From Actinophytocola sp963729115 (GTDB lineage: Bacteria > Actinomycetota > Actinomycetes > Mycobacteriales > Pseudonocardiaceae): a stretch of 64,000 nt of DNA. Each line of letters starts with the position of its first letter. Positions within the stretch are counted from its first letter, which is position 1. Below are positions 42,653 to 52,335 of this stretch, piece after piece. The stretch spans positions 1 to 64,000 of the forward strand of contig CAVSMR010000027.1 in assembly GCA_963729115.1 (NCBI GenBank), in the 5' to 3' direction. A program made the translations under genes and the position numbers. The notes beneath the pieces are model-generated. The model did no database searches. It was not told where the DNA came from and was given only the letters and a program-made list of their open reading frames with translations.

Positions 42653-42709
42653 CCGTGATTTCCGCAGTGATTTCGCCGTGAATTCCGCCGTGAATTCCGT
42701 GACGATTCC
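42653..42709. repeat. Degenerate ~12-bp tandem repeats in the leader of the hypothetical gene
   Basis: Units GTGATTTCCGCA, GTGATTTCGCC, GTGAATTCCGCC and GTGAATTCCGT follow each other directly, immediately upstream of the ribosome site of the gene at 42021-42644. The function is unclear; slippage origin is likely. Confidence 0.5.
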
Positions 42710-42810
42710 TCCCGGATGGGGGTCGTCGATTGAGAGCCGGCGTTACCGGACGCGCATGGCGGGCTGGGGCGGGCAAGACTTCACCGGCTGAGCCCGGGAT
42801 TCGCCAATCC

Positions 42811-42837
42811 ATGACACCCGACACGACCGGGTGTCAT
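42811..42837. promoter_or_regulatory. 27-bp dyad upstream of furA
   Basis: ATGACACCCG (42811-42820) and CGGGTGTCAT (42828-42837) are perfect ten-base arms around ACACGAC, 40 bases before the furA GTG and followed by AT-rich CATAACTTGATTGATT. It is well placed to be the operator of the furA-katG unit. Confidence 0.6.
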
Positions 42838-42876
42838 AACTTGATTGATTCCAGAAAATGGGCCAGACTTCGGGCC

Positions 42877-43308
42877 GTGCCCACGACGCCGGACTTCGAG
42901 CGCATGCTGCGCGGGGTCGCACTGCGTGTGACGCGCCCCCGAGTGGCGGTGCTGTCCGCGGTGCACGACCATCCGCACGCCGATACGGACTCGATCATAG
43001 GTGTCGTCCGTGCGGACCTCGGCGGCGTGTCCCACCAGGCCGTCTACGACGTGCTGCGCGCGCTGACCGCGGCGGGCCTGCTCCGGCGCATCGAGCCGCC
43101 GGGCTCGGTGGCCCGCTACGAGGCACGGGTCGGGGACAACCACCACCACGTGTCGTGCCGGTCGTGCGGTGCCATCGCCGACGTCGACTGCGCCGTCGGC
43201 GATGTCCCGTGCCTGACCGCGTCCGACGACCACGGCTTCACCATCGACGAGGCCGAGGTCATCTACCGGGGCCTGTGCCCCGGATGTTCCATCGCAAGCA
43301 GTGCTTGA
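42877..43308 (+). CDS. furA: Fur-family peroxide/iron regulator upstream of katG (FurA/CatR type)
   Basis: The protein has 143 residues: N-terminal winged helix LRVTRPRVAVLSAVHDHPHADTDSIIGVV, VSHQAVYDVLRALTAAGLL, then the metal-binding DNHHHVSCRSCGAIADVDC with Cys-x-x-Cys and a second pair in YRGLCPGCSIASSA. Divorced from general iron control, this FurA class represses itself and the katG next to it and is inactivated by peroxide. GTG start at 42877. Its stop lies inside the first of two exact 17-bp repeats that fill the gap to katG. Confidence 0.93.
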   Translation: MPTTPDFERMLRGVALRVTRPRVAVLSAVHDHPHADTDSIIGVVRADLGGVSHQAVYDVLRALTAAGLLRRIEPPGSVARYEARVGDNHHHVSCRSCGAIADVDCAVGDVPCLTASDDHGFTIDEAEVIYRGLCPGCSIASSA

Positions 43309-43335
43309 GCACTTTCGATGCTTGAGCACTTTCGA
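43302..43335 (+). repeat. Exact tandem 17-bp duplication at the furA-katG junction
   Basis: TGCTTGAGCACTTTCGA occurs at 43302-43318 and again at 43319-43335. The first copy contains the furA stop codon. Each copy has a GC-TTGA-GC stem; the second copy ends 16 bases before the katG GTG. Confidence 0.85.
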
Positions 43336-43351
43336 TCCCGGAAGGAATCCC

Positions 43352-45592
<2,241 letters not shown>

Positions 45593-45601
45593 TCCCGGTG
45601 T

Positions 45602-45631
45602 CCAGGCCGGCCGCGCGCGCGGCCGGCCTGG
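45602..45631 (+). terminator. Perfect palindrome terminator after katG
   Basis: A 30-base perfect palindrome (arms CCAGGCCGGCCGCGC and its complement) begins nine bases after the katG stop. As RNA it would give a stem of about 13 pairs with a CGCG loop. Confidence 0.8.
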
Positions 45632-45676
45632 ACCAGGTCGGGTACTCCAGCCGGCATGGTTCCGGGCGAGTGTGCA

Positions 45677-45688
45677 ATGTGACATAGT
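45677..45688 (+). promoter_or_regulatory. Promoter and candidate GntR operator of the hydroxyproline operon
   Basis: CATAGT (45683-45688) is a -10 box six bases before the first GTG, so the mRNA is probably leaderless. ATGT-G-ACAT (45677-45685) is a dyad overlapping it, a fit for the GntR regulator encoded at the operon end. Confidence 0.5.
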
Positions 45689-45694
45689 ACTGGC

Positions 45695-46837
45695 GTGGAT
45701 GTCCTGGTGATCGGCGCCGGGATGGTGGGTGCCGCCTGCGCGTACTACTGCGCCGCGGCCGGCCTGCGCGTCGGCGTGGTGGAGCGTGGCGCGGTGGCGA
45801 GCGGCACGACCAGCTCCGGTGAGGGCAACATCCTCGTGTCGGACAAGGAGCCCGGACCCGAGCTCGACCTCGCGCTGCTGTCCATCCGGCTGTGGGCGGA
45901 CCTGGGCGCGCGGCTCGGTGCCGAGCGGTTCGAGCTGCACGCCAAGGGCGGGGTCGTGGTCGCCCGCGACGACGGGTCGGCGGCGGCCCTCGACGACCTG
46001 GCCCGGCGGCAGCGCGATGGCGGGGTCGACGTGACCGTGGTCGGCACGGCGGAGCTGGCGGAGCTCGAACCGAGGCTCACCCGCGACGTCGCCGGTGGTG
46101 CGTACTACCCGCAGGACATGCAGGTGCAGCCCATGCTCGCGGCGGCCGAGCTGCTGGCGCACGCCCGGGGCATGGGCGCGACCGTGCACACCGGCACCGA
46201 GGTCGTGGGCTTCCTCCGCGACGACGACGGCGCCGTGGCGGGCGTGCGGACCACGGCCGGGGACCTCGTCGCGCACCGGGTGGTCAACGCCGCCGGCACG
46301 TGGGGTGGTGACCTCGCGGCGCTCGCCGGGGCACCGGTGCCGGTGCTGCCGCGCCGCGGGTTCGTCCTCGTGACCGAGCCGCTGCCGCCGCTCATCCGGC
46401 ACAAGGTCTACACCGCCGACTACGTGGCCAACGTGGCGAGCGACGACGCCGGGCTGGAGGCCTCGGTGGTCGTCGAGGGCACCCGGGCGGGCACCGTGCT
46501 GATCGGCGCCAGCCGGGAGCGGGTCGGGTTCGACCGGTCGATGTCCCTGCCGGTGCTGCGGACCCTCGCCGCGCAGGCGGTCGGGCTGTTCCCGTTCCTC
46601 GCCGAGGTGAACCTGCTCCGCGGCTACCTCGGGTTCCGGCCGTACTGCCCCGACCACCTGCCGGTCATCGGACCGGACCCGCGGCTGCCGGGGCTCGTGC
46701 ACGCGTGCGGTCACGAGGGCGCCGGCATCGGCCTGTCCACCGCGACGGGACACCTCGTCGCGCAGGCGCTGACCGGGGTGGAGCCCGACCTGGACCTCGC
46801 CCCGTTCCGGCCCGACCGGTTCGCCGTGCCGGCATGA
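45695..46837 (+). CDS. FAD-dependent amino-acid oxidase-like subunit (D-hydroxyproline dehydrogenase beta type)
   Basis: The protein has 380 residues of the DAO fold. FAD motif VLVIGAGMVGAACAYYCAAAGL at the N-terminus, a second nucleotide contact VVNAAGTWGGDLAALAG and the C-terminal HACGHEGAGIGLSTATG. It resembles HcnC/ThiO-type dehydrogenases that work as a complex with a 2Fe-2S protein and a second flavoprotein, both encoded next. Expected reaction: cis-4-hydroxy-D-proline to 1-pyrroline-4-hydroxy-2-carboxylate. The stop overlaps the next ATG (ATGA). Confidence 0.87.
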   Translation: MDVLVIGAGMVGAACAYYCAAAGLRVGVVERGAVASGTTSSGEGNILVSDKEPGPELDLALLSIRLWADLGARLGAERFELHAKGGVVVARDDGSAAALDDLARRQRDGGVDVTVVGTAELAELEPRLTRDVAGGAYYPQDMQVQPMLAAAELLAHARGMGATVHTGTEVVGFLRDDDGAVAGVRTTAGDLVAHRVVNAAGTWGGDLAALAGAPVPVLPRRGFVLVTEPLPPLIRHKVYTADYVANVASDDAGLEASVVVEGTRAGTVLIGASRERVGFDRSMSLPVLRTLAAQAVGLFPFLAEVNLLRGYLGFRPYCPDHLPVIGPDPRLPGLVHACGHEGAGIGLSTATGHLVAQALTGVEPDLDLAPFRPDRFAVPA

Positions 46838-47094
46838 GGACGTTCTCGTTCGCGGGCAAGGAGATCGCCGCCGAGGCCGGGCAGAGCGTCGGGGCCGCGC
46901 TGATCGCGGCCGGGTACCCGTCGTGGCGGACCACGCGGCACGGCGGGGCGCCGCGGGGCGTGTTCTGCGGCATCGGGATCTGCTTCGACTGCCTCGTGAT
47001 CGTCAACGGCCGGCCCAACCAGCGGGCCTGCCTCACCGAGGTACGGGACGGCGACGCGGTCGAGCCGCAGGAGGGGACCGGCCATGACCGCTGA
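46834..47094 (+). CDS. 2Fe-2S ferredoxin-like subunit (hydroxyproline dehydrogenase gamma type)
   Basis: The protein has 86 residues. Four Cys in GVFCGIGICFDCLVIVNGRPNQRACL are spaced as in the HcnA/sarcosine oxidase-like 2Fe-2S family. It passes electrons between the two flavoprotein subunits. Start ATG overlaps the previous stop (ATGA) and the end overlaps the next gene by eleven bases, so the three subunits are co-translated. Confidence 0.9.
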   Translation: MRTFSFAGKEIAAEAGQSVGAALIAAGYPSWRTTRHGGAPRGVFCGIGICFDCLVIVNGRPNQRACLTEVRDGDAVEPQEGTGHDR

Positions 47095-48421
47095 CATCGC
47101 CGTCCTCGGCGCCGGACCGGCGGGGCTCGCCGCCGCGGCCGCTGCGCACCGGGCGGGTGCGCGGGTCACCCTCGTCGACGCCGCGAGCCGGGTCGGCGGC
47201 CAGTACTGGCGGCACCGCGACGGCGACGACGGTGGGGGTGCTCCCCGGACACCCGTGGACTTCCGGCCCGGCCACGAGATCTGGCACGTCGAGCGCACCG
47301 CAGGCGGGTTCACCACCCACACGGGCGCCGGCGAGATCCGGTCCCGCACCGTGATCGTCGCGACCGGCGCCCACGACCGGCAGCTGCCCTTCCCGGGCTG
47401 GACCCTGCCCGGCGTGTACACCGCCGGCGGCGCGCAGGCGCTGCTCAAGGGGCACGGGGTGGTGGTCGGCGACCGGGTCGTCATCGCCGGCACCGGGCCG
47501 TTCCTGCTGCCGGTCGCCACGGGGCTCGCCGCGGCCGGGGCGCGGGTGCTCGGCGTGTTCGAGGCCGGGTCGCCGCTCGGCTTCGCCCGCCACCCCGCCG
47601 CCGTGCTGCGCAACCCGGCCAAGCTCGCCGAGGGCGCGGGGTACCTGCGGCTGCTGCGGCGGCACCGGATTCCGTTCCACACCAGGCAAACCGTGATCGC
47701 CGCGCACGGCGACGACCGGGTTCGCGCGGTCACCGTCGCGACGCTCGACCGCGCGTGGCGGCCAGTCGCCACGCGGGAGGTCGCGTGCGACGCCGTGGCC
47801 GTCGGGTACGGCTTCACGCCCCGGCTGGAGCTCCCGCTGCAGCTCGGCTGCGACACCCACCTCGACGCCGACGGCAGCCTCGTGGCCACGGCCGACGACC
47901 GGCAGCGGTCCACCGTGGCGGGCGTGTACCTGGCGGGCGAGGTGTGCGGCGTCGGCGGCGCGCAGCTGTCCCTTGTGGAGGGTGAGGTGGCGGGGCGGCA
48001 CGCGGCGGGCGCGGAGCCCGACGCCCGGCTGCTGCGCCGCCGGGCCGCCCTCCGGTCGTTCGCGGCCGCGATGCACCGCACCCATCCGGTCCGGCCCGGG
48101 TGGCAGGCCTGGCTGGCCGGCGACACGGTGGTCTGCCGGTGCGAGGAGGTCCCCGTCCGCGCCATCCGGGACGCTGTCGCGGACCTCGGGGCGAGCGAGC
48201 CGCGGACGGTGAAGCTGCTCGCCCGGCCGGGCATGGGGCTGTGTCAGGGCCGGGTGTGCGGGTACGCGACCGCGTGCCTGACCGGACCGGTCACCGCGGA
48301 CGGGCTGCGTGGCCTGGCGACCCGCCCCATCGCGGCACCGATCTCCCTCGGCGCCCTCGCCGAACAACACGCCGAACAACACGCGCAACACCACGCCGAG
48401 CACCATGCGGAGGAACCATGA
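47084..48421 (+). CDS. FAD/NAD(P)-binding oxidoreductase subunit with BFD-type Fe-S domain (alpha type)
   Basis: The protein has 445 residues. Two Rossmann sites: IAVLGAGPAGLAAAAAAHRAG and DRVVIAGTGPFLLPVATGLAAAG, with the typical VATGAHDRQLPFPGW. Near the C-terminus Cys residues in VVCRCEEVP and GMGLCQGRVC form a BFD-like cluster site. It is the HcnB-like partner of the dehydrogenase. The last ~19 residues are a His/Gln/Glu/Ala-rich tail (see findings). The stop overlaps the next ATG (ATGA). Confidence 0.88.
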   Translation: MTADIAVLGAGPAGLAAAAAAHRAGARVTLVDAASRVGGQYWRHRDGDDGGGAPRTPVDFRPGHEIWHVERTAGGFTTHTGAGEIRSRTVIVATGAHDRQLPFPGWTLPGVYTAGGAQALLKGHGVVVGDRVVIAGTGPFLLPVATGLAAAGARVLGVFEAGSPLGFARHPAAVLRNPAKLAEGAGYLRLLRRHRIPFHTRQTVIAAHGDDRVRAVTVATLDRAWRPVATREVACDAVAVGYGFTPRLELPLQLGCDTHLDADGSLVATADDRQRSTVAGVYLAGEVCGVGGAQLSLVEGEVAGRHAAGAEPDARLLRRRAALRSFAAAMHRTHPVRPGWQAWLAGDTVVCRCEEVPVRAIRDAVADLGASEPRTVKLLARPGMGLCQGRVCGYATACLTGPVTADGLRGLATRPIAAPISLGALAEQHAEQHAQHHAEHHAEEP

Positions 48422-49305
48422 CCAAGCCGTGGCACGGAGTTCTGGTGGCGACCGCGCTCCCGTTCGACGACTCCCTCGCCGTCGACCACGACCGGTACGC
48501 CGAGCACGTCGCCTGGCTGGCTGCGCACGGCTGCCACGGCGTCGCCTGCAACGGCTCGCTGGGGGAGTACCAGACGCTCACGCCGCAGGAGCGGGCGCGC
48601 GTGGTGACCACCGCGGTCGCGGCCGCGCCCGACGGGTTCACCGTGATGCCCGGCGTCGCCGCGTACGGTGCCGCCGAGGCGCGGCGCTGGGCCGAGCACG
48701 CCGCCGAGGCCGGCTGTCCGGCCGTGATGTTGTTGCCGCCCAACGCCTACCGGGCCGACGAGCGGGCCGTGCTCGCGCACTACCGCGAGGTCGCCCGGGT
48801 CGGCCTGCCGGTCGTGGCCTACAACAACCCCATCGACACCAAGGTCGACCTGGTCCCCGAGCTGCTGGCGGAGCTGCACCGGGAGGGCCTGATCGCCGGC
48901 GTCAAGGAGTTCACCGGCGACGTGCGGCGGATCTACCGCATCAACGAGCTGGCGCCCGGGCTGGACGTGCTGTGCGGCGCCGACGACGTGGCACTGGAGC
49001 TGGCGGTCGCCGGCGCGCCGGGCTGGGTCGCGGGCTACCCGAACGCGCTGCCCGAGGCCTGCGTCGCGCTGTGGCGGGCGGCGTCGGCCGGTGACGTCGC
49101 CAAGGCACTGCCGCTGTACCGGCTGCTGCACCCGTTGCTGCGCTGGGACTCCCGCACGGAGTTCGTCCAGGCCATCAAGCTGAGCATGGACATCGCCGGG
49201 CGCCACGGCGGCCCGTGCCGCCAGCCGCGCGTGCCGCTGACCCCCGAACACGAGGCGGCCGTGCGGCAGGCGACCGAGCACGCTCTCACTGAGGGACTGT
49301 CGTAG
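48418..49305 (+). CDS. DapA-family lyase, likely 1-pyrroline-4-hydroxy-2-carboxylate deaminase
   Basis: The protein has 295 residues of the dihydrodipicolinate synthase/N-acetylneuraminate lyase family. Schiff-base Lys in IAGVKEFTGD, catalytic Tyr in VVAYNNPIDTK, and carboxylate-binding GVACNGSLGEYQTL with the usual GT/S motif. In hydroxyproline operons this family converts the pyrroline to 2-oxoglutarate semialdehyde with loss of ammonia. GGAGG sits right before the ATG. The stop shares one base with the next start (TAGTG). Confidence 0.88.
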   Translation: MTKPWHGVLVATALPFDDSLAVDHDRYAEHVAWLAAHGCHGVACNGSLGEYQTLTPQERARVVTTAVAAAPDGFTVMPGVAAYGAAEARRWAEHAAEAGCPAVMLLPPNAYRADERAVLAHYREVARVGLPVVAYNNPIDTKVDLVPELLAELHREGLIAGVKEFTGDVRRIYRINELAPGLDVLCGADDVALELAVAGAPGWVAGYPNALPEACVALWRAASAGDVAKALPLYRLLHPLLRWDSRTEFVQAIKLSMDIAGRHGGPCRQPRVPLTPEHEAAVRQATEHALTEGLS

Positions 49306-50306
49306 TGCGGGCCAAGCGGGTCTTCCACGCCGTCGACTCCCACACCGAGGGGATGCCGACCCGGGTGATCACCGGCGGGGTCGGCGTCATCCCCGGCGAC
49401 ACGATGTTCGACCGGCGGATGCACTTCATCGCCAACCTCGACCACCTCCGCCGGCTGCTCATGTACGAGCCACGGGGCCACTCCGCGATGAGCGGCGCGA
49501 TCCTGCAGCCACCCGCCCGCGCGGACGCCGACTGGGGCGTGGTGTTCATCGAGGTGTCCGGCTGCCTGCCCATGTGCGGCCACGGCACCATCGGCGTGGC
49601 CACCGTGCTCGTGGAGACCGGCATGGTCGAGGTCACCGAGCCGCTGACCACCATCCGGCTCGACACCCCGGCCGGCCTGGTCGTGGCCGAGGTGGCCGTC
49701 ACCGACGGGGTGGCGCGCTCGGTCACCATCCAGAACGTGCCGTCGTTCACGCTCGGGCTGGACCGCGTGGCCGACGTGCCCGGGTTCGGCGAGGTGCGCT
49801 ACGACATGGCGTTCGGCGGGAACTTCTACGCCGTCGTCGGCCTCGAGGCGCTCGGCCTCCCGTTCGAGCGCGCGGCCGGCCAGCGTCTGCTCGACGCCGG
49901 ACTGTCCATCATGGACGCCATCGACGAGCGGGACCGGCCCGTGCACCCGGAGAACCCGGACATCGCCGGCTGCCACCACGTCTACCTCGCCGCGCCCGGC
50001 TCCACCGCGCGGCACTCCCGGCACGCGATGGCCATCCACCCCGGCTGGTTCGACCGCTCGCCCTGCGGCACCGGCACCAGCGCGCGGATGGCGCAGCTGC
50101 ACACGCGTGGCGAGCTGGCGCTGCACACCGACTTCCGCAACGAGTCGTTCATCGGCACCCACTTCACCGGCCGGCTGGTCGGGGAGACCGAGGTGGGTGG
50201 CCTGCCCGCGGTCGTACCGACGATCACCGGCCGCGCCTGGCTCACCGGGACCGCGCAGTACTTCCTGGACCCCGACGACCCGTTCCCGCAGGGCTTCCGG
50301 CTGTGA
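49305..50306 (+). CDS. 4-hydroxyproline 2-epimerase (proline racemase family)
   Basis: The protein has 333 residues: HAVDSHTEGMPTRVITGGV at the start, first catalytic Cys in LPMCGHGTIGVATV and the second in DRSPCGTGTSARMA. Two Cys mean a racemase/epimerase rather than a dehydratase (which has Thr). It would turn trans-4-hydroxy-L-proline into cis-4-hydroxy-D-proline, the first step of the pathway. The GTG shares one base with the previous stop; the end overlaps the next gene start (GTGA). Confidence 0.92.
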   Translation: MRAKRVFHAVDSHTEGMPTRVITGGVGVIPGDTMFDRRMHFIANLDHLRRLLMYEPRGHSAMSGAILQPPARADADWGVVFIEVSGCLPMCGHGTIGVATVLVETGMVEVTEPLTTIRLDTPAGLVVAEVAVTDGVARSVTIQNVPSFTLGLDRVADVPGFGEVRYDMAFGGNFYAVVGLEALGLPFERAAGQRLLDAGLSIMDAIDERDRPVHPENPDIAGCHHVYLAAPGSTARHSRHAMAIHPGWFDRSPCGTGTSARMAQLHTRGELALHTDFRNESFIGTHFTGRLVGETEVGGLPAVVPTITGRAWLTGTAQYFLDPDDPFPQGFRL

Positions 50307-51163
50307 TCCCGGTTCGTGCCGCGGTGGCGGCGCTGCGGGCCGCGCTGCGCGCCGGGCTCGATCCGGAGGCGGGCGCGCCCCGCTCGGTGGTCCCGGTCAC
50401 GCACGGCCAGCTGCTGCTGATGCCTGCGGAGTGGGGCCGCTACGCCGGGGTCAAGGTGGCCAGCGTGGCGCCGGACAACCCCGCCCGGGGGCGCCCGCGC
50501 ATCCAGGGCACCTACCTGCTGCTCGACGCGGCGACCCTGACCCCGCTGACCACAATGGACGCTCAGGAGCTGACGGCGGTGCGCACGGCGGCCGTCTCCG
50601 CGCTGGCCGTCGAACTGCTCGCCCGGCCGTCCGCGGCCCGCCTCGTGGTGTTCGGCACCGGCCCGCAGGCCCGCAGCCACGTCGCGGCGATGCGCGCCGT
50701 CCGGCCGATCTCGGACGTGGCGGTGCTCGGCCGGTCGCGCACGGCCGAGTTCGCGTCCTCGGTGGACGGTCGGGCCGGTGCGGTCTCGGACGTCGCGGCG
50801 GCCGACGTGGTGGTGTGTGCGACCACGTCCCGGACCCCGCTGTTCGACGGCGGCCTGGTGCGGCCCGGCACGGTCGTCGTGGCGGTCGGCGCGCACGAGC
50901 CCGACGCACGCGAGGTCGACGACGTGCTGGTGGGCGCGTCGATGGTGGTGGTCGAGGCCCGGTCGGCGGCACTGCGCGAGGCGGGCGAGGTGGTGGCGGC
51001 GGTGGCGGCCGGTGTGCTCGATCCGTCCACTGTGGTCACCCTGGCGGACGTCGTGCGCGGTGCGGCGGCGGCCGATCGGGCGCGGCCGGTGTTGTTCAAG
51101 AGCGTCGGCATGGCATGGGAGGATCTCGTGATCGCGGCGAGCACCTGGGAGCAACGGTCATGA
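50303..51163 (+). CDS. Ornithine cyclodeaminase/mu-crystallin family reductase
   Basis: The protein has 286 residues. Lys in YAGVKVASVAPDNP, TMDAQELTAVRTAAVSALAVELL, and the Rossmann motif VVFGTGPQARSHVAAM identify the OCD family. In hydroxyproline and proline analogue loci, members are NAD(P)H-dependent 1-pyrroline-2-carboxylate reductases, needed for 3-hydroxyproline use. That fits better here than ornithine cyclodeamination. Coupled to neighbours at both ends (GTGA and ATGA). Confidence 0.88.
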   Translation: MIPVRAAVAALRAALRAGLDPEAGAPRSVVPVTHGQLLLMPAEWGRYAGVKVASVAPDNPARGRPRIQGTYLLLDAATLTPLTTMDAQELTAVRTAAVSALAVELLARPSAARLVVFGTGPQARSHVAAMRAVRPISDVAVLGRSRTAEFASSVDGRAGAVSDVAAADVVVCATTSRTPLFDGGLVRPGTVVVAVGAHEPDAREVDDVLVGASMVVVEARSAALREAGEVVAAVAAGVLDPSTVVTLADVVRGAAAADRARPVLFKSVGMAWEDLVIAASTWEQRS

Positions 51164-51846
51164 CGGGGGACGGACTCGCCCTGCCGGCGCTGGGCGCGCG
51201 GCGCAACCTGCGCGAGGAGATCACGCAGACCCTGCGCGCGGCGGTGATCGCCGGGGAGCTTCGCCCCGGCGTCGTGTACTCGGCGCCGAGCCTGGCCGCG
51301 CAGTTCGGGGTGTCGCCGACGCCGGTCCGGGAGGCCATGCTCGACCTCGCCGGCGAGGGGCTCGTGGACACCGTGCGCAACAAGGGCTTCCGGGTCACCG
51401 CGCTGTCCGAGAAGGACCTCGACGACCTGTGCGAGCTGCGCGCGCTGATCGAGGTGCCCACCGTCCGCCGGATCGCCGAGGCCGGCGTGCCCCCGTCGGT
51501 GCTGGCGGAGCTGCGCCCGCTCGCGGCGGAGATCGAGGCGGCCGCCACCCGCGGCGACCTCATCGCCCACGTCGCCGCCGACCTGGAGTTCCACCTGCGG
51601 CTGCTCGGCCTGGCCGGCAACCGGCACCTGGTCGAGACGGTGCGCTCGCTGCGTGCCCGCTCCCGGATCTACGGCCTGCGCGCCCTGGCCGACCGCGACG
51701 CGCTGGTGCCGTCCGCGCACGAGCACGCCGAGCTGCTGGACCTGCTGGCCGCCGGCGACGCGGACGGCGCGGAACGGCTGATGCGTCACCACATCGCGCA
51801 CGTGCGCGGTATCTGGGCGTCCACCACGAGCTCGCCCACCACCTGA
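51160..51846 (+). CDS. GntR-family (FadR/FCD) regulator of the hydroxyproline operon
   Basis: The protein has 228 residues. Winged HTH LREEITQTLRAAVIAGELRPG with APSLAAQFGVSPTPVREAML, then an FCD domain with metal-ligand-type residues in DLEFHLRLLG and MRHHIAHVRG. As the last cistron of the operon (ATGA overlap) it should sense a pathway intermediate and control the leaderless promoter near 45690. Confidence 0.92.
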   Translation: MTGDGLALPALGARRNLREEITQTLRAAVIAGELRPGVVYSAPSLAAQFGVSPTPVREAMLDLAGEGLVDTVRNKGFRVTALSEKDLDDLCELRALIEVPTVRRIAEAGVPPSVLAELRPLAAEIEAAATRGDLIAHVAADLEFHLRLLGLAGNRHLVETVRSLRARSRIYGLRALADRDALVPSAHEHAELLDLLAAGDADGAERLMRHHIAHVRGIWASTTSSPTT

Positions 51847-51864
51847 TCGCCCCCCGCGGATCGA

Positions 51865-52311
51865 TCAGCGGCCGCCGGTCGCCGGGCCGGGTGCCCACAG
51901 CCGGTCGGCGTCGCCGGCGGCGAGGCGGCCCCGGTAGACGTCGATCTTGTGGTCGATGAGCTGGAGGTTCTCCTGGAGCTCGGCGAGCCTGGCGGTCACG
52001 TCGGCGCGGTGCGCTTCCATGAGGGCGAGGCGTTCGTCCTCGTTGCCGTGCCCGGCGGAGACGAGCTGGGCGTAGCGCCGGATGGTCTTGATGGGCATGC
52101 CGGTGGCCCGCAGCCGGGTGCAGACGGTGATCCATTCGAGGTCGAGCCGGTGGTAGCGCCGCCGGCCGGTGTGGGTGCGGGGGACCGGCGTGACGACCAG
52201 GCCGGCGCGTTCGTAGTAGCGCAGCGTGTGCACCGTGACCCCGGTGCGGCGTGCCGCTTCGGCGATGGTCACGCCCGCGTCGGGTTCCGGCGTCGGCTTG
52301 ACTTCGAGCAC
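51865..52311 (-). CDS. MerR-family regulator
   Basis: The protein has 148 residues. HTH VTIAEAARRTGVTVHTLRYYERAGLV, then RTHTGRRRYHRLDLEWITVCTRLRATGMPIKTIRRYAQL and a coiled coil (ADVTARLAELQENLQLIDHKIDVYR). No metal-binding Cys, so an organic effector is likely. The GTG at 52311 lies within the divergent promoter it should regulate, that of the efflux pump. Confidence 0.92.
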   Translation of the reverse strand: MLEVKPTPEPDAGVTIAEAARRTGVTVHTLRYYERAGLVVTPVPRTHTGRRRYHRLDLEWITVCTRLRATGMPIKTIRRYAQLVSAGHGNEDERLALMEAHRADVTARLAELQENLQLIDHKIDVYRGRLAAGDADRLWAPGPATGGR

Positions 52312-52328
52312 GCTCTAAATTCTAGGGT
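52298..52328 (+). promoter_or_regulatory. MerR-type promoter with 19-bp spacer for the MFS pump
   Basis: TTGACT (52298-52303) and TAGGGT (52323-52328) are separated by exactly 19 bases, the over-long spacer that MerR proteins untwist. A GAGC-AC-GCTC dyad (52306-52315) sits in the spacer. The ATG follows eight bases after the -10 box, so the pump mRNA is probably leaderless. Confidence 0.8.
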
Positions 52329-52335
52329 CGGTGTC

